Part shown: one piece after another, positions 11,017 through 21,321 of the stretch
How the letters are laid out: every line of letters starts with the position of its first letter
Numbering within the stretch: position 1 is the first letter of the stretch
Assembly (NCBI RefSeq): GCF_002288925.2
Contig: NW_022098001.1
Coordinates: 12,148,557 to 12,212,556 of the forward strand
DNA length: 64,000 nt
Direction: 5' to 3'
Source of the DNA: Delphinapterus leucas
Lineage: Eukaryota > Chordata > Mammalia > Artiodactyla > Monodontidae
The notes under the pieces: model-generated
What the model was told of the DNA's origin: nothing
Database searches by the model: none
The model's input: the letters and a program-made list of their open reading frames with translations, nothing else
Position numbers and translations under genes: made by a program

Positions 11017-11910
11017 ATGGTAATAGGAACATACATATCGGTATTACCTTAAATGTAAATGGATTAAATGCCCCAACCAAAAGACATAGACTGGCTGAAT
11101 GGATACAGAAAAACAGACCCGTATATATGCTGTCTACAAGAGACTCACTTCGGACCTAGGGACAAGTACAGACTGAAAGTGAGGGGATGGAAAAAGATAT
11201 TCCATGCAAATGGAAATCAAAAGAAAGCTGGAGTAGCAATTCTCATAGCAGACAAAATAGAGCTTAAAATAAACACTATTACAAGAGACAAAGAAGGACA
11301 TGACATAATGATCAAGGGATCAACCCAAGAAGATATAACAACTGTAAATATTTATGCACCCAACACAGGAGCACCTCAATACATAAGGCAAATGCTAACA
11401 GCCATAAAAGGGGAAATCGACACTAACACATTCATAGTAGGGGACTTTAACACCCCACTTTAACCAATGGACAGAGCTTCCAAAATGAAAATAAATTAGG
11501 AAACACAAGCTTTAAATGACACATTAAACAAGATGGACTTCATTGATATTTATAGGACATTCCATCCAAAATCAACAGAATACACTTTCTTCTCAAGTGC
11601 TCATGGAACATTCTCCAGGATAGATCATATCTTGGGTCACAAATCAAGCCTTGGTAAATTTAAGAAATTTGAAATCATATCAAGTATCTTTTCTGACCAC
11701 AATGCTATGAGACTAGATATCAATTACAGGAAAAAAATCTGTAAAAAATACAAATACATGGAAGGTAAACAATACACTACTAAATAAACAAGAGATCAGT
11801 GAAGAAATCAAAGAGGAAATCAAAAAATACCTAGAAACAAATGACAATGAAAACATGATGACCCACAACCTATGGGATGCAGCAAGAGCAGTTCTAAGAG
11901 GGAAGGGATA
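11017..11910 (+). pseudogene. L1-A ORF2 fragment (endonuclease domain only)
   Basis: ORF2p is the L1 endonuclease/reverse transcriptase. Homology starts at ATG 11017 (MVIGTYIS), 58 bp after ORF1, with an early frameshift. The frame 11068-11463 carries the apurinic-endonuclease-like motifs PYICCLQETH (catalytic Glu), NIYAPNTG and VGDFNTPL, then a nonsense TAA at 11461-11463. The frame 11533-11787 carries GTFSRIDHILGHKS and SIFSDHNAMRLD (catalytic SDH). Homology stops at 'gcagttctaagagggaa' near 11908, so the reverse transcriptase and Cys-rich C-terminal domains are entirely missing. Inactive. Confidence 0.88.
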
Positions 11911-12051
11911 GGGAGGGTGGGAGGGAGACGCGAGAGGGAGGAGATATGGGGATATATGTATATGTATAGCCGATTCACTTTTTCATAAAGCAGAAACTAA
12001 CACACTACTGTAAAGCAATTATACTCCAATAAAGATGTTTTAAAAAAAAAA

Positions 12052-12064
12052 AAGAGCTATCAGG
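12052..12064. repeat. Target-site duplication, right copy, of L1-A
   Basis: AAGAGCTATCAGG, matching 7935-7947 at 12 of 13 positions; host sequence resumes beyond it. Confidence 0.8.
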
Positions 12065-12164
12065 GAGGAGTATTAGGGCTACAGAGTTCAAGACCTAATG
12101 CATTTTCAGACACAGGAAATCCCCAATCAAATTTTCAACAATAAAATTCATTAAATAGTTGAAA

Positions 12165-12545
12165 AATATGACCTACAAAAAGAGGAGGGAAAATCTCATT
12201 ATTTAGCCTAGAGAAGAAGTCAAGAAGTGATCTCATAATGGACTTCAGCTGTGGCGGGTCCCCTCTGTGGCAGATATGAGCAGCAGAATATAAGGCATAG
12301 GAAAACCAGGTTTGGGCTGCAGCAGTGAGCATTAGGGGTCATATAAACGATCAAGAATCTTCTGATGGAAGGCTTTTGTAGGAGTTAAAAAAATGGCTAT
12401 CAGGGGAAAGGTTATGGAAAATTCCATTCCTTGGAGGATTTCTAAAATAGAACACATTCTTAGGTCTTAGAAGGAAAGCTAACAGAGAAGGAGTAAATAA
12501 AAATCTTTCAAGGTTCCATCTAGTCCAATATTCTATAACAGTTTT
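12165..12545 (+). repeat. CR1/L3 LINE 3' end relic
   Basis: Matches the 3' region of the ancient CR1-clade L3 LINE: 'tatttagcctagagaagaag', a 'ggtttgggctgcagcagtga' block, and near the end 'ttccatctagtccaatattc'. Very diverged, which limits certainty. Confidence 0.55.
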
Positions 12546-13084
12546 CAAGAATTCTTCTTTTATTCAAACCACTTTAAAGGGGGAAATTGTCCTTTGAAAA
12601 GTCTCCATAACCTCAACAGACTTTTTTCCCTGAGCATCTCCTGGATCTTCCCACAGTTTAGAATCTAAACACAGGGGGACAGGCACTTCTTAAGAAACCT
12701 GGTTCACGATTCCTGTCAGAGACAAAGCCTTGGCTTTCAGAGGGCAGTTGCCGAATGTATCATGCTCTTGCCTAGAATAGACAAAAGGGGACATGTTTGA
12801 ACAAATACCATCCTCACCACGACCAGACTAGGTGGTCTACAGAATGCAGCTGGGCTCCTGACACACAGGGTGTTCAGAGACAGCACAGCAAACATCTGAG
12901 CTCCTCTTGAATTGGTTTCTTATTATCAAACCTTATTTACTGAAGCTGTTGGGTGTTGATAGCTTGTGAGATACATGCTTCTTTCACAAGAAAATGGGCC
13001 ATCTGTCCAAATGCTCACGCATCACAAAGCTGCTCCTGAAAGGGGCTGTTTCCACTCCTAGAGGGCCCCCCTACTGTGCAGGGC
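12546..13084. other. Unassigned stretch between two CR1/L3-like pieces
   Basis: No family recognised and no coding signal. Confidence 0.35.
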
Positions 13085-13480
13085 ACTCAGATTGGCTTCA
13101 TAAAGGGAAGATCATGCCTAATCCTGGTTGAATTCTCTGAGCACATTACTGCACTGATATCAGAGAAAAAAACAAGAAGGGCCTAATTTATCTGTGACTC
13201 ACAAAAACCAAGCCTCTGGTAGATTTAGCAAATGTGGTTGCGGTGTATTTGGAAGAAATGGCTGAAATTGATTAAACATTGATTTGTGGATGGGGCACAA
13301 CAAAGAGTATCTGTGGAAGGAAATCATTCTGATTAAACTGAGGCAACCGGGTTTTATCCAGAAGTCATGACTGGTTGCAACTGGAGATGACATTCTTTTA
13401 AGTGAAAGAACTATGCTCCTGCATGCCTTTTCCTTCAGTCTAAGCAACCACAGGATAAGTTGTCTCACTTAAGAGGATGA
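13085..13480 (+). repeat. CR1/L3 LINE reverse-transcriptase-region relic
   Basis: Plus-strand sequence 'ggcttcataaagggaagatc' ... 'ctggttgaattctctgag' followed by 'tttatctgtgactcacaaaa' resembles the CR1 block encoding the GF..GRSC..NL.EF motif and the following F.DF.KAF motif of the reverse transcriptase. In-frame stops show a fossil. The downstream half (after about 13260) is less certain. Confidence 0.55.
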
Positions 13481-13706
13481 GAGGAGTAGAAAAGTTGACT
13501 TACAACATTGTATTTGAACTTTGTCAGGGGAGGAGAGGGAGACAGTTTAGGCAACTTCTATCTCAATAATGACCATCTTTCCCATGGTTGAATCCAACTA
13601 TGGTACAGTGCCCAGCTGGAACTTCGTTTTTCTTACAACCATTCACTCACCACTATATTCCAGGATTCTGTTAGGCGTGGTGTATAGGATTAAAAAAAAA
13701 GAACAG
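13481..13706. other. Unassigned stretch
   Basis: Unique-looking sequence ending in an A-run at 13692-13700, which probably served as the SINE target site. Confidence 0.35.
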
Positions 13707-13911
13707 GGGCTTCCCTGGTGGTGCAGTGGTTGAGAGTCCGCCTGCCGATGCAGGGGATATGGGTTCGTGCCCCGGTTTGGGAAGATCCCACATGCCGCGA
13801 AGTGGCTGGGCCCGTGAGCCATGGCCGCTGAGCCTGCGCGTCCGGAGCCTGTGCTCCGCAACGGGAGAGGCCACAACAGTGAGAGGCCCACGTACCAAAA
13901 AAAAAAAAAAA
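13707..13911 (+). mobile_element. CHR-2 SINE (cetacean tRNA-Glu-derived)
   Basis: Starts GGGCTTCCCTGGTGGTGCAG, contains a tRNA-like A box and a B-box-like GGGTTCGTGCCCC, then the CHR-2 body 'cgtgagccatggccgctgag' and 'gagaggccacaacagtgaga', and ends in an A-tail. An A-rich/ACAG repeat on both sides (around 13691-13706 and 13905-13921) is a likely target-site duplication. Non-coding; long chance frames run through it on both strands. Confidence 0.95.
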
Positions 13912-13921
13912 GAAAAAACAG

Positions 13922-14538
13922 AGGCATGTGGCACTCTGATATTCTACAGACTCTTTCATGGTTCAACTTAGACAAGCTCATAGAGGTAGCATCACTCTTT
14001 CATTATAGAAAATGGAGGCTAAGATGCTTCCTACTTAAAGGAACTTTTTTAACCTTTTTTTCTGGGCCATTTAGATTTATAAGCTAAAAGATTCTTCTTG
14101 TCCCCTAATGGTTTCTAAAATCCCAGAAGCCTATGCAGCTTAGATTACTGTTTTTGAGGCTTGGTTGTCTATTGATCGTGGAAACTTTCTCAATTATTGA
14201 ACCTTCTCTGATCATCTGAACATTCTCTACAGAAGTCAGTCTGCAAGATCAGCTGAAAGCCTCAGTCTATAAAATACTCTGCAGGCTCCAGCTCTGAGCC
14301 ATGAGAAAAAACTAAACAACAGGCCAGGATTTACCTATTCAAATGAGTGTTGTCATTCTGAAAAGCACAGTCCCTGGGAGGCTATACAATAATTCCTTCT
14401 CTACCACCAGTTCCCATAAAGAGAAAGCCGAATTAGCATGGATTAGTATATCGATTTACTTCTGTCTAGCTTTTCCTTAATAGAAAGAAATTTAGTCTGA
14501 GAATGGGGGATTTTTAGTTACTTTAATTGTGATGATTA
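13922..14538. other. Unassigned stretch
   Basis: No recognised repeat or gene. Confidence 0.35.
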
Positions 14539-14641
14539 GGGAAGGAAGAAGGAAGGACGGAAGGAAGGGAGGGAGGAAAGAAGGAATGAATTAAAGAAGG
14601 AAGGAGAGGGGGAGAGGAAAGGACAGAGGAAGAGAGGGAAG
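14539..14641 (+). repeat. (GGAA)n/(GAAG)n purine microsatellite
   Basis: Imperfect GGAAGGAAG and GGGAGG units over about 100 bp; the purine strand is the plus strand. Confidence 0.9.
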
Positions 14642-15195
14642 CAAAATGGTGACTAGCACAAAAGAGAAGGTGAAGTAATGAACAGATTAGAAGGGAAGTG
14701 TATGGCAAAGAAGCTTTCAGAAAGGCAGAGGAAGAAAAGAGAAGGTAAACCCAGGTCAAGATGTGAACCCAGGCTTGTGTCATGTTGCTCAGGTTCACAT
14801 GACAAAGTTGAGAGAAAATGTGTCCCCATGTTCTGATGTGCATGGGGCTTGATGTCATCATGGATGTTGCTAAGACGAGGTAAGCTCAGAAGTGGGAAGG
14901 AGGCTTTGGAAGTACTACCCAGCCATTAGAGCCTGTGTAATTTAAAGAAAAGTTACCTGAAATATTTCTACCTCAAACATTCAAGTTATTCATTGGCTCC
15001 TGCCTAACATGTCCCTGGACCACAGTGGTAAGGAGGAATCAGAATTAACCATCCCGTGTCCCAAGACTTAGCAGTGAACTCTGGGGTAGCTGCATGGCTT
15101 CCTATGATGTCAGCACTTGAAGACAACTTTAATTTTGACACATAAATTATAGCTTAAACAAAAGACAGTCAAGTAATGTTACAGATACCCTGAAG
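14642..15195. other. Unassigned stretch
   Basis: No recognised repeat or gene. Confidence 0.35.
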
Positions 15196-15207
15196 AGAGG
15201 ACTTTTC

Positions 15208-15338
15208 TTTTCTTTCTTTTTTTTTTGGCCTCGCCATGAAGCTTGTGGGATATTAACTCTCCAATCAGGGATCAAACCTGTGTCCCCTGCAGTAGAAGCA
15301 CAGAGTCCTAACCACTGGACTGCCAGGGAATTCCCAGT
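15208..15338 (-). mobile_element. CHR-1-type tRNA-Glu SINE, minus strand
   Basis: The reverse complement starts GGGAATTCCCTGGCAGTCCA, followed by the tRNA-like segment 'gtggttaggactctgtgctt' and the 'gggatcaaacct' B-box region (as read on plus), ending in 'ggccaaaaaaaa' plus a CTTT-rich tail. It is flanked by the perfect 12-bp duplication AGAGGACTTTTC at 15196-15207 and 15339-15350. Confidence 0.93.
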
Positions 15339-15350
15339 AGAGGACTTTTC

Positions 15351-16519
15351 AACGATCTAGTTTTTAGCTTCAGGACAGAGTGTCAAGGAGCCAAGCTTAC
15401 TTTGAAAGGCTCCATGTCTGCATGAGCCACAGCCTTGCTGTCCAAGCGTAGTACTTCCTGGTCTTTAGTCCTCTCATCATACTTGACCTCACATTCTATC
15501 AGCGAGGTCACTGCAGTTAATAATCTCTGTGTTAAGACTCTAGGGAGAAGCCAAACTTCCATTGGTATATTTTGTTTTAGGAGGAAGATGTTGCAAATAC
15601 TGAACATTTTATATTCTTGCATCCTTGTGCAGAAGAATACTATTTTGCCCATGAATCCTGATTTTATCTTATTTTCTTATTGGAGTTTACATGTCCTAGG
15701 AAAAACCCAGAATAGACATCTTAACTAGCATTCTAACTAATATAAATGCTATAAGATCCAGGGAAAAGTATATGTTAGAGATATTTACCCAAACTGAAAA
15801 ACTCTCCCTTTCCATTTAAAATATAACAAATCGCAGCTTAATTCCAGTACTCACAGGCAAATAACACGTCTACGTGAAAAAGAGGAGTGACACTTTTAGT
15901 TTCTCAAGAACCAAAAGCCATTAAAAGCTAAAGAGCGGGTTAACCTTATGACGTTCGTGCATCACAACTCAAAAGGAATTGTCGGGAAGTGATTTCTTCC
16001 AAGTCCAAAGCTAACTTGAAGTATGGCCACACTTTGCACAGCACAGAAACGTTATCCTCTGCCCTCTTTACAGTGAACTTCAGGGGTAAGGAGTAGGAGC
16101 CCCTTGAATGGCATAATGTTTGGTAAAGGCAGACCTGCTAAACAGGAAGGAATAAAACTGGGCCCTAGCGTCCGAGGGCTCATGAGGAGCGCCTATCGAA
16201 AAAAGAACATAGTGAGAATACAAGGTAATTTTCAGAACTTAACAGAGGCCACAAAAGGATAATGAATAGTTTAGCTTTTCTCTCTCCAAAATGCAATTAA
16301 TTAAAAAAAAAAGAACATCATGTTAAAAGAACATTCACTTTCTCCATAAATGGATATTGTGGCATTATTATAACATTGTGGGCCTAGATTTCTTAAGGTC
16401 AACACTTACGAGGTTATCTATGGTCCCCTAAGTATTTTGACTTCTCATGAGATTATATTCTCATCAGTTAAATGTTGGTTGTAGCCATGTGGTTTGAAGA
16501 GTTAATCATATACCTTGGG
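15351..16519. other. Unassigned stretch
   Basis: Unique-looking A/T-rich DNA with a short A-run near 16303-16312. No gene or repeat family recognised. Confidence 0.35.
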
Positions 16520-16576
16520 GAAAGAAAGGAAGAAAGGCAGGGAGGAAGAAAGGAAGGGAGGGAGGGAGGGGGGAAG
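16520..16576 (+). repeat. (GGAA)n/(GGGA)n purine microsatellite
   Basis: Imperfect GAAAGGAAGAAAGG and GGGAGGGAGG units. Confidence 0.88.
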
Positions 16577-16642
16577 ATGGACTCTTTCTCCTGAATTGTC
16601 CTCTTTCTGAAGAAACAAAAATGCTAATAAAAACAAATATTT

Positions 16643-17001
16643 GGACTTCCCTGGTGGCGCAGTCGTTAAGAATCTGCCTGCCAATGCAGGGGACATGGGT
16701 TCGAGCCCTGGTCTGGGAAGATCCCACATGCTGCGGAGCAACTAAGCCCGTATGCCACAACTACTGAAGCCTGCATGCCCTAGAGCTCGCCATGAGCCAC
16801 AACTACTGAGCCCATGCACCTCAACTACTGAAGCCCGCATGCTTAGAGCCCATGCTCCACAACAAGAGAAGCCACCGCAATGAAAAGCCCTCACATTGCA
16901 ACGAAGAGTAGCCCCTGCCCGCGCAACTAGAGAAAGCCCACACGCAGCAACAAAGACCCAATGCAGCCAAAAATAAATAAATTAATAAATTTTTAAAAAA
17001 A
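16643..17001 (+). mobile_element. CHR-1 SINE, long form, plus strand
   Basis: About 355 bp beginning GGACTTCCCTGGTGGCGCAG. It has a near-perfect RNA polymerase III B box GGTTCGAGCCC at 16698-16708, then the CHR-1 body with its repeated 'ccacaactactga' / 'tcaactactgaagcc' modules and a terminal 'ccaaaaataaataaattaat' A/T-rich tail. The body differs from CHR-2 copies and is longer, consistent with the older family shared by whales, hippos and ruminants. A short duplication around 'tattt' is compatible with target-site duplication but not decisive. Confidence 0.92.
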
Positions 17002-17226
17002 GTATTTATTAATTTAACTTGTATTTATTAGCACAAACAGTATATTTAAATAGGCTATAAAATTAGAGCAAGATAAAGAGAAATAGAAGCATCAATATAA
17101 GTCACATATTTCTCACTAAATTCTTAATGTTAGCACTTGCTTAACTGGTACAATCTGGTACAATCATGTTCAACATTTCCATCAATACCTTAAAAACACG
17201 CTTAGGAATTTTAAGATGATAAGAAT

Positions 17227-17326
17227 NNNNNNNNNNNNNNNNNNNNNNNNNNNNNNNNNNNNNNNNNNNNNNNNNNNNNNNNNNNNNNNNNNNNNNNNNN
17301 NNNNNNNNNNNNNNNNNNNNNNNNNN
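17227..17326. other. Assembly gap (100 N)
   Basis: Exactly 100 N, the conventional placeholder for a gap of unknown size. It appears to lie inside a SINE insertion. Confidence 0.98.
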
Positions 17327-17444
17327 CGGGCCCGTGGGCCTGGGCCCTAGAGCGGTCGTGTCTGGCGACCCGGCACCGCAAAGTGCAAGATGAAAAAAGA
17401 GAGAGGTCCGCCTACAGAAAAAAAAAAAAAAAAAAAAAAAAAAA
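17327..17444 (+). mobile_element. 3' part of a CHR-2 SINE, sequence quality suspect
   Basis: CGGGCCCGTGGGCCTGGGCC, then 'gagaggtccgcctacag' and a 20+ A-tail follow the order of the CHR-2 3' half but with many more mismatches and indels than the other copies here. The 5' half would lie in the N gap. Either a very old copy or, more likely, low-quality bases at a contig end. Confidence 0.75.
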
Positions 17445-17479
17445 GAATATAAGATGAATCTTTAATATGTTGGGTCAAA

Positions 17480-18190
17480 TCATCAAGATCCAAAAATATC
17501 CTGAAGCAGAAATGATAGTTTATAAGATAATTCAGCAAGATAAATATGAAGGTGCACACTGCACTTTGAGGTGGTGGGTTGATTGTGATTCATTTGGGGA
17601 CAACCAGAAAATTCAGGTGGGCCTATTCATATTGAGCCAACAGTGTGTCTCAGCTATGAAAAAGGTTAACAAAGCTTTAGGGTTTGTTGATAAAAATATC
17701 GGATTCTGATTACGTGATGTAAAATACTCACACTTTATTCTAGTTAATCAAACCATTTTCCTCCTTTTTTCTCCACCTAGATACCTAAGCAGATCTGGAG
17801 AAAGGACTGTGGTCAGAGAAGAGCTGTCAGGATTTTATGTTTGAAGAGCAACTGAATATGTCGCCCTGAGGAAGAGAAGGCTTCAAAGGGCTAAACGCTT
17901 CATCTACAAGGAGAGCAAACTTGCCCACAAGGTAAAACCAGGCCAGTGAGCGGAGGGCATATGCAGATAGGTTTCAGCTCAGCAGAAGAAAAGATCTGAG
18001 TGTTCCAACAAGGGAATAGAATCCCCCAGAGGAGTAAGCTGCCAATGCTGGCAGTGTTCCAGCAGAAGCAGAAGGGACATCTGTCAGGCAAAGAATGGAT
18101 ACCTGGCCTGAGGTGAGAGTGGGAGTGGGGCACTGAGCTAGGTAGTCTCCAAAAGGCAATGTAAACCCCAAGACTCTATGATTCTAAAAG
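17480..18190 (+). repeat. CR1/L3 LINE relic (late ORF2 to 3' terminus)
   Basis: Plus-strand matches to the CR1-clade L3 LINE: 'cagtgtgtctcagctatgaa', 'gtttgaagagcaactgaata', 'aggtttcagctcagcagaag', and the terminal 'gactctatgattcta' that resembles the CR1 3' end. The frame at 17467-17709 (80 codons) falls in this relic and is probably residual ORF2 coding sequence, not a host gene. Highly diverged. Confidence 0.7.
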
Positions 18191-19013
18191 GAAAAATGGG
18201 CTTATCTTGGCCATGATTCAGTGATGTAGTCCTATGATACTAATATATTTTTGTACTATAAATTTCTATTATCATGTTTTTTCTTTGACTGGATCGAAAA
18301 CAAAAATTTTAAATTATATTACTAGTAACATTTATTATTAAGGAAATATGCCATACTAAAAAGAACTTCTTATGATTTAAAAATTTGCCTTCTTGCTGCA
18401 TCGACTTCCCCTGGAACCTAGGGGCATATCATAATAATATGATCACCCTCAGTATCGTCATTTGCGGTGAGCTCCACTTCTTATGGCTTCCTTTAATAAT
18501 CCGTGATGGACCATCATCTCTTCATTCGATTAAATTTTCTCCAAGTTATTTTCATTTTTTGCATCCATGGGTAGAAAATTCCATAAGTCTACCAACCCCA
18601 CATGGTTATTTCCCTTTATCTGCCCTAAGATTACCTTCTCAAGTACATAATACATAAAAACCATGACTTTGTAGACATTTCTAAATGAGCTATTTTTTTT
18701 TCTTTGCAGGGTATAAAGATTGCTACACTCATTATAACAGTCTCATACCATTTTGATAGTTCCTTCTGAACTTTCTCCAATTCCACTGGATTTTGGAGAT
18801 GTGGCAGTCAAACTTGTAACATACAGATGCCATAACTTTTTTTGTGTATTATAGAGAAACTGCAACAACCTTCCTGATAGTTCCCAGAATTTAGTCTCAT
18901 TAATTGCCTAGAATTACACAAATTAAGAAACCTACTTGACCCCGGATTTCTTTTCAGGCTCCTACATTCATACTCTACTAGAGCAAGATTATGGTCAACA
19001 CTCTGTTTTTATA
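18191..19013. other. Unassigned A/T-rich stretch
   Basis: No gene or repeat recognised. A splice-acceptor-like 'tttttttctttgcag' lies near 18696-18710, but no following exon frame is supported. Confidence 0.35.
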
Positions 19014-19122
19014 CACAGGGAAGTAAAGTGATCTGCCCAAGCAGCAGGGTCTGAAAATCAAACCCAGAGCTTCTGACCCAGAGCCAAGGGTTATTTCCAT
19101 CATATCCCTCTGCCTGCTTCAT
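19014..19122 (-). repeat. MIR SINE relic, minus strand
   Basis: Reads 'aagtaaagtgatctgcccaa', then 'aaatcaaacccagagcttct', the reverse complement of the MIR core. Confidence 0.7.
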
Positions 19123-19261
19123 AAGAAATAGTGCCTAGCCTACTTTTGAGGGCTTTTCTCTAATGCATCGCCTGTTACTTGACTGTGCTAAAAATTAATC
19201 TACTTTTTGCCTTAACACATAGTCTAATGAGTTTACTCAACAATTTACCCTGATCAGCTTG

Positions 19262-19437
19262 ACATGGGTAAGTTCTTTAACCTCTCTAAACCTTGTTTCC
19301 CTAGCTGTAAAGTTGGAATAATAACACAGACCTTCAGAGTGTATTCTGAGAATTAAATGAGATGAAGTAACATGTTCATCACTGTCATGGTCCCTGGCAC
19401 TGAGCAATGAACACCGTAAATGGTTGCCATTATTGAT
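19262..19437 (+). repeat. MIR SINE relic, plus strand
   Basis: MIR 3' half in sense: 'aagttctttaacctctctaa', 'agctgtaaagttggaataat', 'gaattaaatgagatgaagta', 'tccctggcactgagcaatga'. Confidence 0.85.
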
Positions 19438-20387
19438 TACGCCGTAATTATTTTAAGATGACCTCAATCGCTGCAAACAATTCTCTCCAGGAAAGACTCA
19501 GTTGGGAAGCTGGAGTGCGTAAGTGCATTTCACACAGCCCACTGCAGCAGGTACAGGTTTAGTGCTGCCAGTTTGAATCAGAGGGAGTATCAATCACAAG
19601 CACATGGTATTTAGAAATACGACAAATATTCTAAAAATGTTGTTCGGTGAGCCTAATTTAAAACAGCATGAACTTACTCCATTTGAAAACATCCATATAC
19701 CATGAAATAGCTAACTTACATTTTCATTTCAATAATAGGTTGCAAAGGGGAAAAAAAAAGTTAAGAGCTCAGGCAGTCACAAACATGCAGCCCTCTCTAA
19801 ATAACTCTGCAGTTACTAGGTAACCAGGTAGCACCGGGTGAAAATGAATTCAGGTGTTTGAACTGATGCTGCCCCACGTACCAGAGGTGAGTTTTGTCCC
19901 GGCAGTGGCTAATGGAATGAACGATTCCACTGTCAATTGCATTTACAGAGCGGCAAGATGGGCTGCACAACAGCTCTCTCCTCAGGAGGGCCTAGAACAT
20001 AGGGAGAGAGTCCAGAATACAGCCTTAGAGAAAAGCATCAAAAGTCTGGCATGTTTCATGTAGAAATGAGAGCTTACACTGGGAACAGAAAGCATATCCT
20101 GACATCACACTTGAGCATAATCTCTGTAGAGAAGGTATAAAAATCACCAAGAATGGGGAGTGGATGACAAAGGGCAGATATCAATTTTTCATGCTGTTGT
20201 AGACAAATTTAAGGGTAGCATTGTTTAAAGATCAAAGAAAGAACAAACTGGCTTGTCAAAGGAGCATTGTTTCATCTCTTTCAACTCCATACTTGAACAA
20301 TTTATGAATTTTAATCTCCATATGTTTCCTCCAGTAAACTGCGATGAGATACAGCATGTTTCAACGTTGTCTTTGTTCCTCGTCTTG
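19438..20387. other. Unassigned stretch with an X-box-like motif
   Basis: No gene recognised. GTTACTAGGTAAC at 19812-19824 reads GTTACCTAGTAAC on the minus strand, matching the RFX X-box pattern GTNRCC-N-RGYAAC. A 69-codon frame at 19854-20063 has no recognisable domain. Confidence 0.35.
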
Positions 20388-20600
20388 CAACAGAGTAGTT
20401 AAGATCATTGGCTCTAGAGGTAGAAGGGCGGGATTTGAAGTCTACCTTTCTCACTCACCAGGAACTTTCAGCAAGCTGCTTGGGCTCTTTGATCTCCCAT
20501 TTCCACGTATCTAAAAATGAACATTAACGACTGTCCACAGCATTGATGTAACAGCAAGCATGAGGAAAGGGCTTAATGCATTGCCAGGCACCAAGTGCAG
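20388..20600 (+). repeat. MIR SINE relic, plus strand
   Basis: 'aagatcattggctctagagg', 'caagctgcttgggctctttg', 'atttccacgtatctaaaaat' and 'cattgccaggcaccaag' follow the MIR consensus order. Confidence 0.75.
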
Positions 20601-21320
20601 GCTCCATCCATCTAGTTTCCTAATCATTCATCTTAGCATTTAATTACATGTTTAACTGTTATCAAAATGTCCTGTTGAAATGGTGTCTGTTCTTAGTAAA
20701 AATGGCTCTCTCTGATGGTATTCTCAAGCAGCTGGGGGGCAAAGAATACTACCCTCCCCTGGTGGAAGGGGGCTGGGAAAGGGAAAGAGCGTGCACAGTC
20801 TGAAAATAAAAAGGCTCCCGTCCCTGATTTGATGCACTTCTACTGGGGAGAGGGAAGGAGGATGCCTTCCATCCCCATCCCTCAGCCAAGAAACACTATG
20901 CTCTCCTAGTGGCAGTCTGCATCCTTCACATGTATTTCTCACAGGGCTTGAAATATGGTAGAGAGTCAACAAATCAACAGTTGATTTGTTTCTATTTAGT
21001 AATAAAATGTGATTCAGAGTCAAGCTAGTTCAGTCCCTTACAGAGAAAGATACTAGTTTTTGTGATCAATACACAATTAAAACAAATTTCCAATTAATTA
21101 CTTTGACATTTACAATTTAGTCACATAAACTCATTAAAGAAGTTTACTCTCAACTACGTATAATGGATAACGTTAACTCCCTTTCTCTCAATGATGAGTA
21201 TAAACAGTGAGCACATTAAAAAAAGATTAAGCTTTAATGTGTTCTTCAAAGGTCAGAACCATACAGAGCTATGGACAAGAAATTAGGACTAGAAATAAAG
21301 TCATGCTTAAAAGTTAACTA
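20601..21320. other. Unassigned stretch
   Basis: No repeat family or exon recognised. Opposed chance frames at 20715-21023. Confidence 0.35.
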
Positions 21321-21321
21321 T

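Larger units (their letters stand above)
7950..12051 (+). mobile_element. L1-A: L1 retrotransposon with intact 5' end and large internal ORF2 deletion
   Basis: Contains, in order, a 5' UTR (about 7950-10067), a broken ORF1 (10068-10958), a 58-bp spacer, the endonuclease part of ORF2 (from 11017), and at about 11908 an abrupt jump to the 3' UTR ('gggatagggagggtgggagg'), then an A-tail ending at 12051. The reverse transcriptase and C-terminal parts of ORF2, roughly 2.9 kb judged against L1-B, are missing. A 13-bp target-site duplication flanks it. Its sequence is close to L1-B (25051-32645), so the two belong to the same ruminant/whale L1 lineage. Confidence 0.93.

Noticed and set aside
16698..16708. 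Perfect RNA polymerase III B box, possible tRNA gene
   Set aside because: It belongs to the tRNA-derived head of a CHR-1 SINE; no cloverleaf with an intact acceptor stem is present.
18696..18712. Splice-acceptor-like T-rich tract followed by CAG
   Set aside because: No open exon-like frame or donor follows it; such tracts are common in A/T-rich DNA.
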